Source: Planctomycetota bacterium (lineage in GTDB: Bacteria; Planctomycetota; J058). From it: a DNA stretch of 64,000 nt. Position 1 is the first letter of the stretch, and each line of letters opens with the position of its first letter. The stretch is taken from the NCBI GenBank assembly GCA_023954375.1, contig JAMLIC010000035.1, positions 31,075-95,074 of the forward strand, read 5' to 3'. A program made the translations under genes and the position numbers. Shown one piece after another: positions 27,252 to 35,563 of this stretch. The notes beneath the pieces are model-generated. The model made no database searches. It saw only the letters and a list, made by a program, of their open reading frames with translations, and was not told the origin of the DNA.

Positions 27252-29147
27252 GTGCGCGCCGCCCACGCCACCGCCGCCACGCTGCTCACGCTCGCCGCCG
27301 CCGTTGGCCTCGCCGGCCTGCTCCTCGGCGACGCCCCGGCGCACGCGCGCCCCGTCACCTCGGCGGCGTCGGCGGCGGCGCCGACCGCGCGAGCCGCCGC
27401 CCCGCAGGTGGCGCTCGGCCCGGGCGCCGCGCCCCTGCCCGCGGCGCTCGACCTGCGCCCGGGCGACGTGCGCGAGGCCACGTTCCACCTCGACGCCCGC
27501 CTGGCCTTCGGCGAGGTCGAGGCCCTGGCCACGACGGTCGCCGGCCGCCTGACGGTCACCTGCTACGCCGCCGGCGCGCGCGAGCTGCTCCTGGGCCAGC
27601 GCTGGGAGGTCACGCACCTCGCCCTCGCGGGCCAGGACGACGTCGCGCAGGACGACGTGGCGCGCGACCTCGGCGTCGAGGTGCTCGTGCGCGTCGACCG
27701 GCGCGGCGCCGTGCTCTCGCTGGCCCTGCCGGAGCAGGCCTCGGTCCGGGCGCGCAACCTCGTCCGCGCGCTCGTCGCGGCGACCGGCCTCGTCCTGCCG
27801 CGCGGCCCGGCCGCGCGCTGGGAGGCGCCCGGCTTCGACCCGACCGGCCCGTGCGTCGACGCCTACGCCCGCGTCGACGGCGCCGACGTGCGCCGCGCCC
27901 GCCGCTTCACGGGCGTCCACGGCCACGCCGACCTGCAGGCGACGAGCGCGGGCGGCGCCCGCCTGACGATCGCGCCGGACGGGCTGGCCGCGCGCGTCGC
28001 GTCGGACGAGGTCGTGACGCTCGCGGGCGCGGACCTGGGCGGCGGAGTGACCCTCCGAACGACGGCGCGCCTCGAGCGCACGGCGACCCGGACCCTCGCC
28101 GCGCCCCCGGCGCTCGCGGCGGTCGAGGCGGGCCTCTCGTGGACGCTCGGCCTCCTCCCCGAGGCGGAGCCGGGCGCCGACCTGGCGCCGGTCGCCGAGC
28201 CGCGCGAGCTCGAGCCGCTCGTCGCGCTCCTGGCGCAGGCGCTCCCCGACAGCGGCGACCTCGACCTCCCGCCCGAAGCGCCCCGGCTGTTCCTCGAGCT
28301 CGCCGCCCGCCTGCGCCGCGACCCGGCCGCCGTCGCGCGCGCCGTCGACCTCGTCCGCGGCGCCGCGCTGCCGCGCGGCGCGCGGGCCACGCTGATCGAC
28401 GCCCTGGGCGAGGCGGCCACGCCCGCCGCGCAGCGGGCCCTGATCGCGCTGGCGCGCGACCCGCTCGTCGGCGGCGAGCTGACCCCCAACGTGTTCCTCG
28501 CCCTCGCCGAGCCGACGAGCCCCCTGCCCGAGAGCGTCGCCACGCTCGAGGCGGTCGCCGCCGGCGACGACCCCCTGCGCGCCGAGTGGGCCACCCAGGG
28601 CCTCGGCGTCCTGGCCGCCCGCGCCGACGACCCGGCCCTCGCCGACCGCCTCGCCGCCGGGCTCGAGCAGGCCCTCGGCCGCGGCGGCGAGGAGGACCGC
28701 GTCGTCCTCGAGGCGCTCGGCAACGCCGGGCGCGAGCGCTCGACCGAGGCGCTCCTCGCCTACGCGAGGGCCGACGACGAGGTCCTGCGCGCGACCGCCG
28801 TGAGCGCCCTGCGCCGGCTCGAGGGCGAGGCGGTCGACGCGGCCCTGCACGCTGCGCTCGACGACCCGAGCGACCTCGTGCGCCGCGAGGCGCTGTCGGC
28901 GCTGGGCGCGCGCCCGGCGTCGGCCGCCCTCGGCGCGGTCGCAATCGCCCTCGGCGACGACCCCGCGCCCGAGGTGCGCCTGCACGCGCTCGAGGTGCTC
29001 ACGGGCTGGCTCGACGAGGCGACCGCCGCGCCCGACGAGGCCGTGGTGCCCGCCGAGGCGCTCCGGGCCGTCCTGCAGCGCGCCGCCCAGGCCGACCCCG
29101 ACCCGGCCGTGCGGGAGGCGGCGGCGGGGCTGCTGGAGGGTTCGTAG
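27252..29147 (+). CDS. Secreted HEAT-repeat protein
   Basis: 631 residues from a GTG. N-terminal signal (RAAHATAATLLTLAAAVGLAGLL then ALA-type site). The first half is a beta-rich domain with several strands of the type LTVTCYAAGARELLLGQRW. The second half (from about residue 330) consists of HEAT/PBS-lyase-like helical pairs: LIDALGEAATPAAQRALIAL, AVSALRRLEGEAVDAALHAA and DDPSDLVRREALSALGAR. These repeats make a superhelical binding surface. Co-encoded with the preceding secreted protein. No enzymatic residues are seen. Confidence 0.75.
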   Translation: MRAAHATAATLLTLAAAVGLAGLLLGDAPAHARPVTSAASAAAPTARAAAPQVALGPGAAPLPAALDLRPGDVREATFHLDARLAFGEVEALATTVAGRLTVTCYAAGARELLLGQRWEVTHLALAGQDDVAQDDVARDLGVEVLVRVDRRGAVLSLALPEQASVRARNLVRALVAATGLVLPRGPAARWEAPGFDPTGPCVDAYARVDGADVRRARRFTGVHGHADLQATSAGGARLTIAPDGLAARVASDEVVTLAGADLGGGVTLRTTARLERTATRTLAAPPALAAVEAGLSWTLGLLPEAEPGADLAPVAEPRELEPLVALLAQALPDSGDLDLPPEAPRLFLELAARLRRDPAAVARAVDLVRGAALPRGARATLIDALGEAATPAAQRALIALARDPLVGGELTPNVFLALAEPTSPLPESVATLEAVAAGDDPLRAEWATQGLGVLAARADDPALADRLAAGLEQALGRGGEEDRVVLEALGNAGRERSTEALLAYARADDEVLRATAVSALRRLEGEAVDAALHAALDDPSDLVRREALSALGARPASAALGAVAIALGDDPAPEVRLHALEVLTGWLDEATAAPDEAVVPAEALRAVLQRAAQADPDPAVREAAAGLLEGS

Positions 29148-29148
29148 G

Positions 29149-29463
29149 TCACGCGACCCGGTCGCGCCAGTACCCCGGCCGCCGGCGCTCGTGAGCGAAG
29201 GCGAGGACGAGCACCTCGTCGGGGTGGGCGACGAACACGAACCTGTACGGGAAGCGCCCTACCGGCGCATGCCGAGCATCGACCCCGCGTGGCGAATCGG
29301 GAGCCGGCGCGTAGGCCTCGGGCTCCTCACCGAGGCTGACGAGCAGCGCCTCGATCGCCTCGTCGAACTGGACCGCGAGCTCGGGCCACTCACGAACCGC
29401 CCAGCGAGCTGCGTGCACGAGCTCGAGCTCCGCTTCCTGATGGAGGCGGACGGACCGACTCAC
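29149..29463 (-). CDS. RelE/ParE-family toxin
   Basis: 104 residues. Typical ParE-like fold: SVRLHQEAELELVHAARWAVRE (helical hairpin), then strands with RGVDARHAPVGRFPYRFVFVAHPDEVLVLAFAHERRRPGYW; the C-terminal HERR-PxYW signature is characteristic. Family members poison DNA gyrase (ParE) or cleave mRNA at the ribosome (RelE); which applies here cannot be told. Its ATG overlaps the antitoxin stop (ATGA), the usual antitoxin-first order. Confidence 0.85.
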   Translation of the reverse strand: MSRSVRLHQEAELELVHAARWAVREWPELAVQFDEAIEALLVSLGEEPEAYAPAPDSPRGVDARHAPVGRFPYRFVFVAHPDEVLVLAFAHERRRPGYWRDRVA

Positions 29464-29717
29464 GGACGTCGCTCGCGCTCCTCGGCCATCGCGCGTCGCA
29501 TCGCCGCGAGCGCCTGCGCGGCAGGCGTCCCAGGGTCACGACCCGAGACCAGGTCGTCGTAGCGGCGACCGAGCTCCTCGCGCCAGGCACGGGTGACGTC
29601 GTCGTCGCTCGTCCCCTCGCCCTCGAGCGACTCGATGAGCCGCGCCGCCAGCGCCGCCCGCTCCTCGGCCGGGAGCCTGAGGACGCGCTCCATGAGCTCG
29701 CGGGTCTCCTGGGTCAT
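29460..29717 (-). CDS. Antitoxin of the ParE-type module (addiction-module component family)
   Basis: 85 residues. Starts MTQETRELMERVLRLPAEER with AALAARLIESLEG, a pattern of the short putative addiction-module component family that pairs with RelE/ParE toxins. The C-terminus (DDDVTRAWREELGRRYDDL) would wrap the toxin. It has TAGGCT six bases before the ATG, suggesting a leaderless promoter, and probably represses its own operon. Confidence 0.8.
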   Translation of the reverse strand: MTQETRELMERVLRLPAEERAALAARLIESLEGEGTSDDDVTRAWREELGRRYDDLVSGRDPGTPAAQALAAMRRAMAEERERRP

Positions 29718-29756
29718 ACGGACAGCCTACCGTACGACGCTCGGAGCACGCCTGGA

Positions 29757-30722
29757 CTACCTTCGCGGCGCGACGCTGAGCTCCAGCCGCCGCGGCGCGC
29801 CGCCGCGCAGGACCTCGAGCTCGACCGCCTGCCCGGCGTAGAGGTCGGCGGCCCACTCGCGGAACGCGCGCCGCCCCGGGATCTCGCGGCCGCCGGCGCC
29901 GACGATCCGGTCGCCGGCCTGGAGGCCGGCCGCGGCCGCGGCCGAGTTCGGGACGACGCCGCGCACGGGGACGCCGGGCTCGCCGTCGTCGTGGCGCGGG
30001 ATCACGACGCCGAGCCAGCCGGCCTCGAGCTGGTCGCCCTGCGCGAGCCGCTCGAGCACGGCCAGGACCCGCGGCACGGGGACGGCGAAGCCGACGCCGC
30101 TGCGCTCGCCGAGGCGCGGGTCGACGTGGACGGTGACGCCGATCAGCCGGCCCTCGAGGTCGACGAGCGGCCCGCCCCAGGCCGACGCGTCGAGCGGCGC
30201 GTCGACCTGGTCGGCGCGGCCCTCGAAGCGCCCCACGGCCGACACGATCCCCTGCGTGGCCGTGGGCGCCGTGGGCCCGTCGAGGACGGCCCCCAGCGCG
30301 AGGACGAACGCGCCGGCCCGCCGCTCGGCGACCGGCGCGGGCGCCGGGAGGCCGAGCCCGGGGACGCGCAGGACGACCACGCGCAGGCGCAGGTCGCGGC
30401 CGCGGACGGTCGCGGGGAGCGTCTGGCCGCCCGCGTCCTCGACGACGAGGTCGTCGAGGCCGAACACGTCGACGTTCGACGCGCACGTGGCGACGAGGTC
30501 GGGCGCGACGACGACCCCGCTGCGCGCGCGCCGCCGCGCGGCGTCGTCGGCGGGCCGGATCGCGACGAGGTGGCGCGCGCCGAGGTCGACGGCGCGGGCG
30601 AGCGTCCGCGAGACCGCCCGCTCCGGCGGCTCGCCGCCGGCCTGCCCGCTCACCGGGCGGAGGTCCACCGCCGCCGCGGCGACCACGACGGCCACGAGCC
30701 CGAGCCCGGCGCCGCGCCTCAT
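29757..30722 (-). CDS. DegP/trypsin-PDZ paralogue, catalytic triad lost (third gene)
   Basis: 321 residues from an ATG that overlaps the previous stop (ATGA). Signal peptide (LGLVAVVVAAAAV), a trypsin-like double barrel, then a PDZ domain (AGWLGVVIPRHDD, PNSAAAAAGLQAGDRIVGAGG). Where active members have THxxV-Asp-GNSGG, this protein has CASN (Ser82 at the His position), Arg114 at the Asp position and DASAWGGP (Trp182 at the Ser position). It cannot be a serine protease by this mechanism. A structural or regulatory partner for the active paralogue encoded two genes upstream is likely. Confidence 0.85.
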   Translation of the reverse strand: MRRGAGLGLVAVVVAAAAVDLRPVSGQAGGEPPERAVSRTLARAVDLGARHLVAIRPADDAARRRARSGVVVAPDLVATCASNVDVFGLDDLVVEDAGGQTLPATVRGRDLRLRVVVLRVPGLGLPAPAPVAERRAGAFVLALGAVLDGPTAPTATQGIVSAVGRFEGRADQVDAPLDASAWGGPLVDLEGRLIGVTVHVDPRLGERSGVGFAVPVPRVLAVLERLAQGDQLEAGWLGVVIPRHDDGEPGVPVRGVVPNSAAAAAGLQAGDRIVGAGGREIPGRRAFREWAADLYAGQAVELEVLRGGAPRRLELSVAPRR

Positions 30723-31702
30723 CGGCCACCCCCGAGGTCGAGCGTCACCTCGGCGCCGTCGCGCACCACGACCAGGCGCCGCGCCCCGGCGGCGAGCGCC
30801 GCCCGCAGGGCGTCCGGCGAGCCGAGCGCCACGTCGCCCGCGCGCACGAGCACGTCGCCCGCGCGCACGCCGGCGCGCGCGGCCGCGCCGCCGGGCGTGA
30901 CGCGCTCGACGAGCAGCCCGCCCGTCACGGGCCGCGCGGCGAGCCCGAGCCGCGGCCCGTCGTCGCGGGCGGCCGCCAGCGCGGCGAGCACGGCCTCCGC
31001 GGGCACGGCGTGGCCGTGGAGCGCCCCCGAGCGCCGGTCGCGCCCCAGCGGCGCCAGCAGCCCCACGACGCGCCCGGCCAGATCGACGAGCGCGCCGCCC
31101 TCGCTCCCCGGGTTGATCGCCGCCGACGTGAGCAGCACCTCGCCGGAGTACGCCGACTCGGGCGCGTCGAGGCGCGTGCGCCCCTCGACCACGCCGACCG
31201 TCACGGCGGCGGCCGCGTCGCGCGCCGCCCCGAACGGGTCGCCCAGCGCCAGGACGACCTCGCCCGTCCGGGGCCACGCCGGCGCGAGGTCGAGCGCCGG
31301 GACGTCGAGCGCGTCGGCCGCCTGCAGCACCGCCACCTCGCGGCGCGCGTCCAGGAGGAGGAGGCTCGCCGTCACCCGCTGGCCGCGCGCGGTCGTGACC
31401 GTGAAGGCCGGCGCGGCCGCGTCGGCCAGCGCGGCGTGCGTGACGACGAGGTCGCGCCCGACGACCAGCCCCGAGCCGCCCTCGCGGCCGGCGACCGGCC
31501 GCAGCAGGTGGCGCCGCGGCAGGTCGCCGCGCGTGCGCCCGGGGGTCGTCTCGACGCGCACGACCGACGGCCCGACGCGGGCCACGAGGTCGCCCACGAG
31601 CGCGAGCCGCGGCGGCGGCGCCTCCTGCGCGCCGAGGCGCAGGCCGGCGGCGACGAGGGTCGCGGCGAGGGCGGGCACGAGGAGCGCGCGCGTCGGCCTC
31701 AT
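30719..31702 (-). CDS. DegP/trypsin-PDZ paralogue, catalytic triad lost (second gene)
   Basis: 327 residues; ATG overlaps the stop of the first gene (ATGA). Signal peptide ending in GAQ, a trypsin-like domain and a C-terminal PDZ (LLVERVTPGGAAARAGVRAGDVLV). The equivalents of the catalytic residues are Ala91 (VVTHAAL; a His is present two residues early), Glu122 (ARREVAVL) and Glu201 (NPGSEGGA). The glycine framework of the oxyanion turn is kept, so the fold is intact while all three triad positions are changed. Confidence 0.85.
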   Translation of the reverse strand: MRPTRALLVPALAATLVAAGLRLGAQEAPPPRLALVGDLVARVGPSVVRVETTPGRTRGDLPRRHLLRPVAGREGGSGLVVGRDLVVTHAALADAAAPAFTVTTARGQRVTASLLLLDARREVAVLQAADALDVPALDLAPAWPRTGEVVLALGDPFGAARDAAAAVTVGVVEGRTRLDAPESAYSGEVLLTSAAINPGSEGGALVDLAGRVVGLLAPLGRDRRSGALHGHAVPAEAVLAALAAARDDGPRLGLAARPVTGGLLVERVTPGGAAARAGVRAGDVLVRAGDVALGSPDALRAALAAGARRLVVVRDGAEVTLDLGGGR

Positions 31703-32742
31703 GGGGCCTCCGGCCGCGGGCCCAGGCGGACCTTCACCTCGACCTCGCGCCCCTGGCGCACCAGGCGCAGGCCCACCTCCGTCCCCGCCGGGAGGATCGA
31801 CAGGTGGTTCTGCAGGCGGACCGGGTGGTCCACCGCCTTGTCCTGGACGCCCACGATCCGGTCGCCGGCGCGCAGGCCGCCCACGTCGGCGGGGCTGCCC
31901 GGGACGACCTCGCGCACCAGGGCGCCCGGCGCGCCGTCGGTCGTCGACAGGAACCGCACCCCCAGCCAGCCGCGGTGGATCGCCTGCCCGGCCTTGAGGG
32001 CGTCGAGGATGATCGCGATCTGGTGCGCCGGGATCGCGAAGCCCACGCCGACGTTGTGGCGCACGCCGCCGCGCACCGAGATCCGCCCGGTGATCCCGAT
32101 CACGCGCCCATCGAGGTCGAACAGCGGCCCGCCCGAGTTGCCCGGGTTCACCGCCGCGTCGACCTGCAGGGCGTCGCCGTAGACCTTCTCCCCGCCCTGG
32201 TAGCGGTTCACCGCGCTGACGACGCCGAGCGTCGCGGCGGGCTCGTGGTCGTCGCCCGCGAGGCCGAACGGGTTGCCCATGGCCACGACCGGCTGGCCCG
32301 GACGGACCGCCTCGGAGTCGCCGAGGCGCGCCGCGGGGAGGGCGGCCGCGACGACGCGCACCAGCGCGATGTCGCCCGTCGTGTCGCGGCCGGTGACGCG
32401 GCCGGTGAGGAGGCGCCCGTCCGGCAGGCCCACGCGGACCTGGTCGTGGCCGGCCGTGACGTGGTCGTTGGTCAGCACCCACCCGCCGGCGTCGTCGGCC
32501 TCGATCACGACGCCCGAGCCGCCGCTGCGCAGGGGGCCGCCCTCGGCCTCGTCGTCCTCGACGCCGACCGTGACCACCGCCGGGGCGACGCGCTCGATCA
32601 GCGCCTGGACGCGCCGCTCGACCTGCCGGGCGCGGGCCAGGTCGCGCGCGGCCTCCTCCTCGACCCACGCGGGCTGCGGGGCGGCGAGGACGAGGGCCAC
32701 GGCCGCCAGGCTCCGTCCGAGGATCGGCCAGCGCTCGAGCAC
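31699..32742 (-). CDS. DegP/HtrA-like periplasmic serine protease with PDZ domain (first gene, active)
   Basis: 347 residues. GTG 32742 is preferred over an ATG at 32820 because it opens a signal-like segment (SLAAVALVLAA). Trypsin-like domain with the full triad: His94 (VLTNDHV), Asp124 (GDIALVRV) and Ser203 (NPGNSGGPL). A PDZ domain follows (GWLGVRFL, PGSPADVGGLRAGDRIVGVQD). HtrA/DegP enzymes degrade or refold damaged envelope proteins. It is the first gene of a tight three-gene run whose other members lack the triad. Confidence 0.88.
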   Translation of the reverse strand: MLERWPILGRSLAAVALVLAAPQPAWVEEEAARDLARARQVERRVQALIERVAPAVVTVGVEDDEAEGGPLRSGGSGVVIEADDAGGWVLTNDHVTAGHDQVRVGLPDGRLLTGRVTGRDTTGDIALVRVVAAALPAARLGDSEAVRPGQPVVAMGNPFGLAGDDHEPAATLGVVSAVNRYQGGEKVYGDALQVDAAVNPGNSGGPLFDLDGRVIGITGRISVRGGVRHNVGVGFAIPAHQIAIILDALKAGQAIHRGWLGVRFLSTTDGAPGALVREVVPGSPADVGGLRAGDRIVGVQDKAVDHPVRLQNHLSILPAGTEVGLRLVRQGREVEVKVRLGPRPEAP

Positions 32743-32865
32743 GAGGAGAGGATCCTCGCCCCCCGTCGCCCTCGCAAGCCCCGCCCCGGCCGCGGCCTGC
32801 CGGGCGGGCTTGGGGGGCAAAGACTTGGGCCGACGTCGCCCTCCCGCAGGCCCCCCCTCCGGGGC

Positions 32866-32871
32866 TATGAT
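32866..32871 (+). promoter_or_regulatory. Candidate -10 with leaderless spacing
   Basis: TATGAT, with 8 bases before the ATG at 32880; no Shine-Dalgarno. It is the best match to a -10 element in the window and divergent from the protease operon. Confidence 0.45.
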
Positions 32872-32879
32872 GGGCGCCC

Positions 32880-34766
32880 ATGGCCAGGCGCGCCCGCCCG
32901 AGGAAGAAGGAGACGCCGCGCCCCGCCCCGGAGCCCTCGCCGCGCCGCCCCTCCCCCCTGAGCCCGGCCCGGCGCGAGCTGCTCGCCCTGCAGATGCGCC
33001 TCTGGCGCCGTCTCCAGCGGGAGGTCGACCAGAGCATCGAGGAGGTCCCGCCGAACATCGCGATCTACCAGGAGGAGTACGAGCGCGACCTCCAGCGCTG
33101 GCAGGCGATCTCGTCCAAGGCCGAGCTGGTCGAGGCGGCGGCCGCCGCCGACGTCGTCTACGTGGGCGACTACCACACGCTCCCGCAGGCCCAGCAGACG
33201 CTCGTGAAGCTCCTCCTCGCCCTGACGCGCCGCCGGCCGGAGGTGGTGCTGGCGATCGAGCTCGTGCGCACGGACGCCCAGCGGGCGCTCGACCGCTACA
33301 TGGCCGGGAAGCTGGCCGAGGACCGCTTCCTGCGGCAGGTCGACTACGAGCGCACGTGGGGCTTCCCCTGGCCGCCCTACCGCGAGGTGCTCGAGGTGGC
33401 CCGCGCCCGCGGCGTGCGCGTCGTCGGGATCAACTCGAACCCCGAGGGGCACGACGCCGACCACCTGCTCGAGCGCGACTTCCGCGCGGCCGAGGTGATC
33501 GTGCGCGAGCTGATCGCCCGCCCCGGCGCGCTCGTGGTCGTGTTCGACGGCGACCTGCACGTCGCGCGCGACCACCTGCCGCTGATCGTCGACGGGCTCC
33601 TCGGGCGCCTCGGCGAGCGGCCGCGCCGGCGGATCGTCGTCCACCAGAACGCCGAGCGCGTCCACTGGGGGCTGGCGCGCCAGGGGCGCGAGCACGCCGT
33701 GAACGTCGTGCGGCTGGCGCCGGACGCCTACGCCGTGCAGAACGCCTCGCCGCTGGAGAAGCTGCACAGCTACCTCAACTGGGTCGCCGCGCGCGAGACG
33801 CTCGTGCCGCCCGAGGCGAGCTCCTGGGAGCTCGACGCCTACGGCGGCGTCGCCGACCCCGACGAGGACGACCACGACCCGACGCCCGAGTACACCGAGC
33901 AGGTGCTGGCGGTCGTGCAGGCGGTCGCGCGGTTCCTCGGCGTGACCGACCGCGACGACCTCGACGCCTTCGAGCTGTTCACGGTCAACGACCTCGACTT
34001 CCTCGACCACCTCGAGTCGAGCGGGCGCTACACGGAGCTCGAGCTGGCGGACATCAAGCGCCAGATCCTCTCCAACGAGAGCTACTTCATCCCGAAGGGC
34101 GACATCATCTACCTGTCCGACTTCTCGGTCGTGAACGCGGCCGAGGAGGGGGCGCACTTCCTCCACCATCGCTGCTCCGGCTACCGCTGGAGCCGCCCGC
34201 GCGACCTGGTGACCGACTTCTACTTCCGCTGCGTCACCGAGGCGCTGGGCTACTTCGGCTCGAAGCTCCTCGTGCCCACGCGCCCCTGCTGGACGGAGGT
34301 CGACTGCCAGCGGCTGCTCGAGGCGCAGCGCCGCCGCCGGCGGGCGGCGGCCCGCCGCGCCGAGGCGGGCCGCGCCGCCGCCGGCCCGCACGCCGCCGGG
34401 CCTGCCGCCGCCACCGAGGTCCCGGCGCTCCAGCACGGCCGGGCCTCGGTGCTCAAGGCCTGCCGGCTCGTCCTGCACCACCGCGCGCTCGAGCGCGAGT
34501 ACCTCGCCAGCCGCGCGTGGACCTCCGCCGGCGCCGCGCTCACGCAGCCGGCCGAGGTGCACCTCTTGATCACCCACATGCTCGGCCACATGCTCGGCGA
34601 CAAGCTGTGGGCCGGCGTGGCCTCGGGTGAGGTCGACAAGCGCTTCGTCCGCGACCTGTTCCACGCGCGGATCGACCGCCGCGGCGTGGCGCTCGCCACC
34701 TACCTGCACCTCGTCGAGGTCACGGCGTCGCTCGAGCAGACCCGCGGGCGCGCCGACAACCTGTGA
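32880..34766 (+). CDS. ChaN-like (haem-binding family) protein
   Basis: 628 residues from an ATG. After a basic, Pro-rich start the conserved ChaN-like core appears: DVVYVGDYHTLPQAQ, VLAIELVRTD, GINSNPEGHDADHLL and VVVFDGDLHVARDHLP. ChaN family members bind haem through a His near the start of the fold. No signal peptide or lipobox is visible, unlike the classical lipoprotein ChaN, so the location may be cytoplasmic. The remaining 300 residues (AEEGAHFLHHRCSGYRW and a helical C-terminus) are not recognised; homologues of this long form are known mostly as conserved hypothetical proteins. Confidence 0.7.
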   Translation: MARRARPRKKETPRPAPEPSPRRPSPLSPARRELLALQMRLWRRLQREVDQSIEEVPPNIAIYQEEYERDLQRWQAISSKAELVEAAAAADVVYVGDYHTLPQAQQTLVKLLLALTRRRPEVVLAIELVRTDAQRALDRYMAGKLAEDRFLRQVDYERTWGFPWPPYREVLEVARARGVRVVGINSNPEGHDADHLLERDFRAAEVIVRELIARPGALVVVFDGDLHVARDHLPLIVDGLLGRLGERPRRRIVVHQNAERVHWGLARQGREHAVNVVRLAPDAYAVQNASPLEKLHSYLNWVAARETLVPPEASSWELDAYGGVADPDEDDHDPTPEYTEQVLAVVQAVARFLGVTDRDDLDAFELFTVNDLDFLDHLESSGRYTELELADIKRQILSNESYFIPKGDIIYLSDFSVVNAAEEGAHFLHHRCSGYRWSRPRDLVTDFYFRCVTEALGYFGSKLLVPTRPCWTEVDCQRLLEAQRRRRRAAARRAEAGRAAAGPHAAGPAAATEVPALQHGRASVLKACRLVLHHRALEREYLASRAWTSAGAALTQPAEVHLLITHMLGHMLGDKLWAGVASGEVDKRFVRDLFHARIDRRGVALATYLHLVEVTASLEQTRGRADNL

Positions 34767-35130
34767 CCGACGGCTTCGAAGTGTGACCGACGGCTGCGGC
34801 CGCGGATGCGAGCCTGTCCCGCTCGCTCCTGGCGGAGGGCTGAGACGTCGTGCTCCGCACGACGGGCCGATGCGGCGCGCGCGCGGGTCGTCGGTGTGGC
34901 CCGCCTCCGCAAGCTCCGTCCCGCGGCTGCGATGCCGCAACCCAGGCGAACCCTATCGCGAGCGATGGTCCGCAGCCGCGGGCCTCCCGCTTGCTCCGGC
35001 GGCCCACCGAGGATCAGGCGATCGATACGACCCGCGCGCGCGCGGCCTCGCCTCGGCCTCCGCGGCCTCGCCTCGCTCGCTGCTCCGTCCCACCCGGTGT
35101 GCTGGCTCGTCCCGTTTGTCGGTGCGCGAC
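34767..35130. other. Gene-free spacer with a short direct repeat
   Basis: No supported gene in 364 bases. A 14-bp direct repeat (TGTGACCGACGGCT) occurs at 34762-34775 and 34782-34795, the first copy covering the end of the preceding gene. The rest is GC-rich with weak, arginine-rich open frames on both strands and looks like non-coding or decayed sequence. Confidence 0.5.
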
Positions 35131-35520
35131 TCAGTCCCTGCAGAACCACTCGAGCCGGTCGCTCCCCGCCCGGAGCTCGAACCCGTAGGCCCCTCCGATC
35201 GTGCCGCCGAGTTGCACGACCACCGCCTCGCCCGGGGTCACGTACACCGCCTCCGGATCCCAGGGGCGCAGCGGCGCGGGTAGACCCTCCGCGCCCACGG
35301 CCTGACGGAACAGCACGGTGTACTGACGACCCTCGAACGACTCGAGGACCTCCTGGCAGGCGGCGTGGAGCCGGACCTGGTCGGTGCGCCGGTGGACGAG
35401 CCAGCACTCGACGCGGTACCCGAGCCCGAGCGGCCAGAGGCAGCAAAGGACGCCGAGCGTCAGGAGCGCGCAGAAGCGCCAAGGAGACCGCCGAGGCGCC
35501 GGTTCGACCTCCTGTTCCAT
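35131..35520 (-). CDS. Small membrane-anchored protein
   Basis: 129 residues from an ATG. A short basic start is followed by one hydrophobic span (FCALLTLGVLCCLWPLGLGY), then a soluble domain with QLGGTIGGAYGFELRAGSD and a C-terminal EWFCRD. The sequence runs as alternating strands, and the topology is probably N-in, C-out. No family recognised. Confidence 0.6.
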   Translation of the reverse strand: MEQEVEPAPRRSPWRFCALLTLGVLCCLWPLGLGYRVECWLVHRRTDQVRLHAACQEVLESFEGRQYTVLFRQAVGAEGLPAPLRPWDPEAVYVTPGEAVVVQLGGTIGGAYGFELRAGSDRLEWFCRD

Positions 35521-35563
35521 CGGTCAGGATGGTTCACGGCGGCTCCGCTCGACGCAAGTGGGC

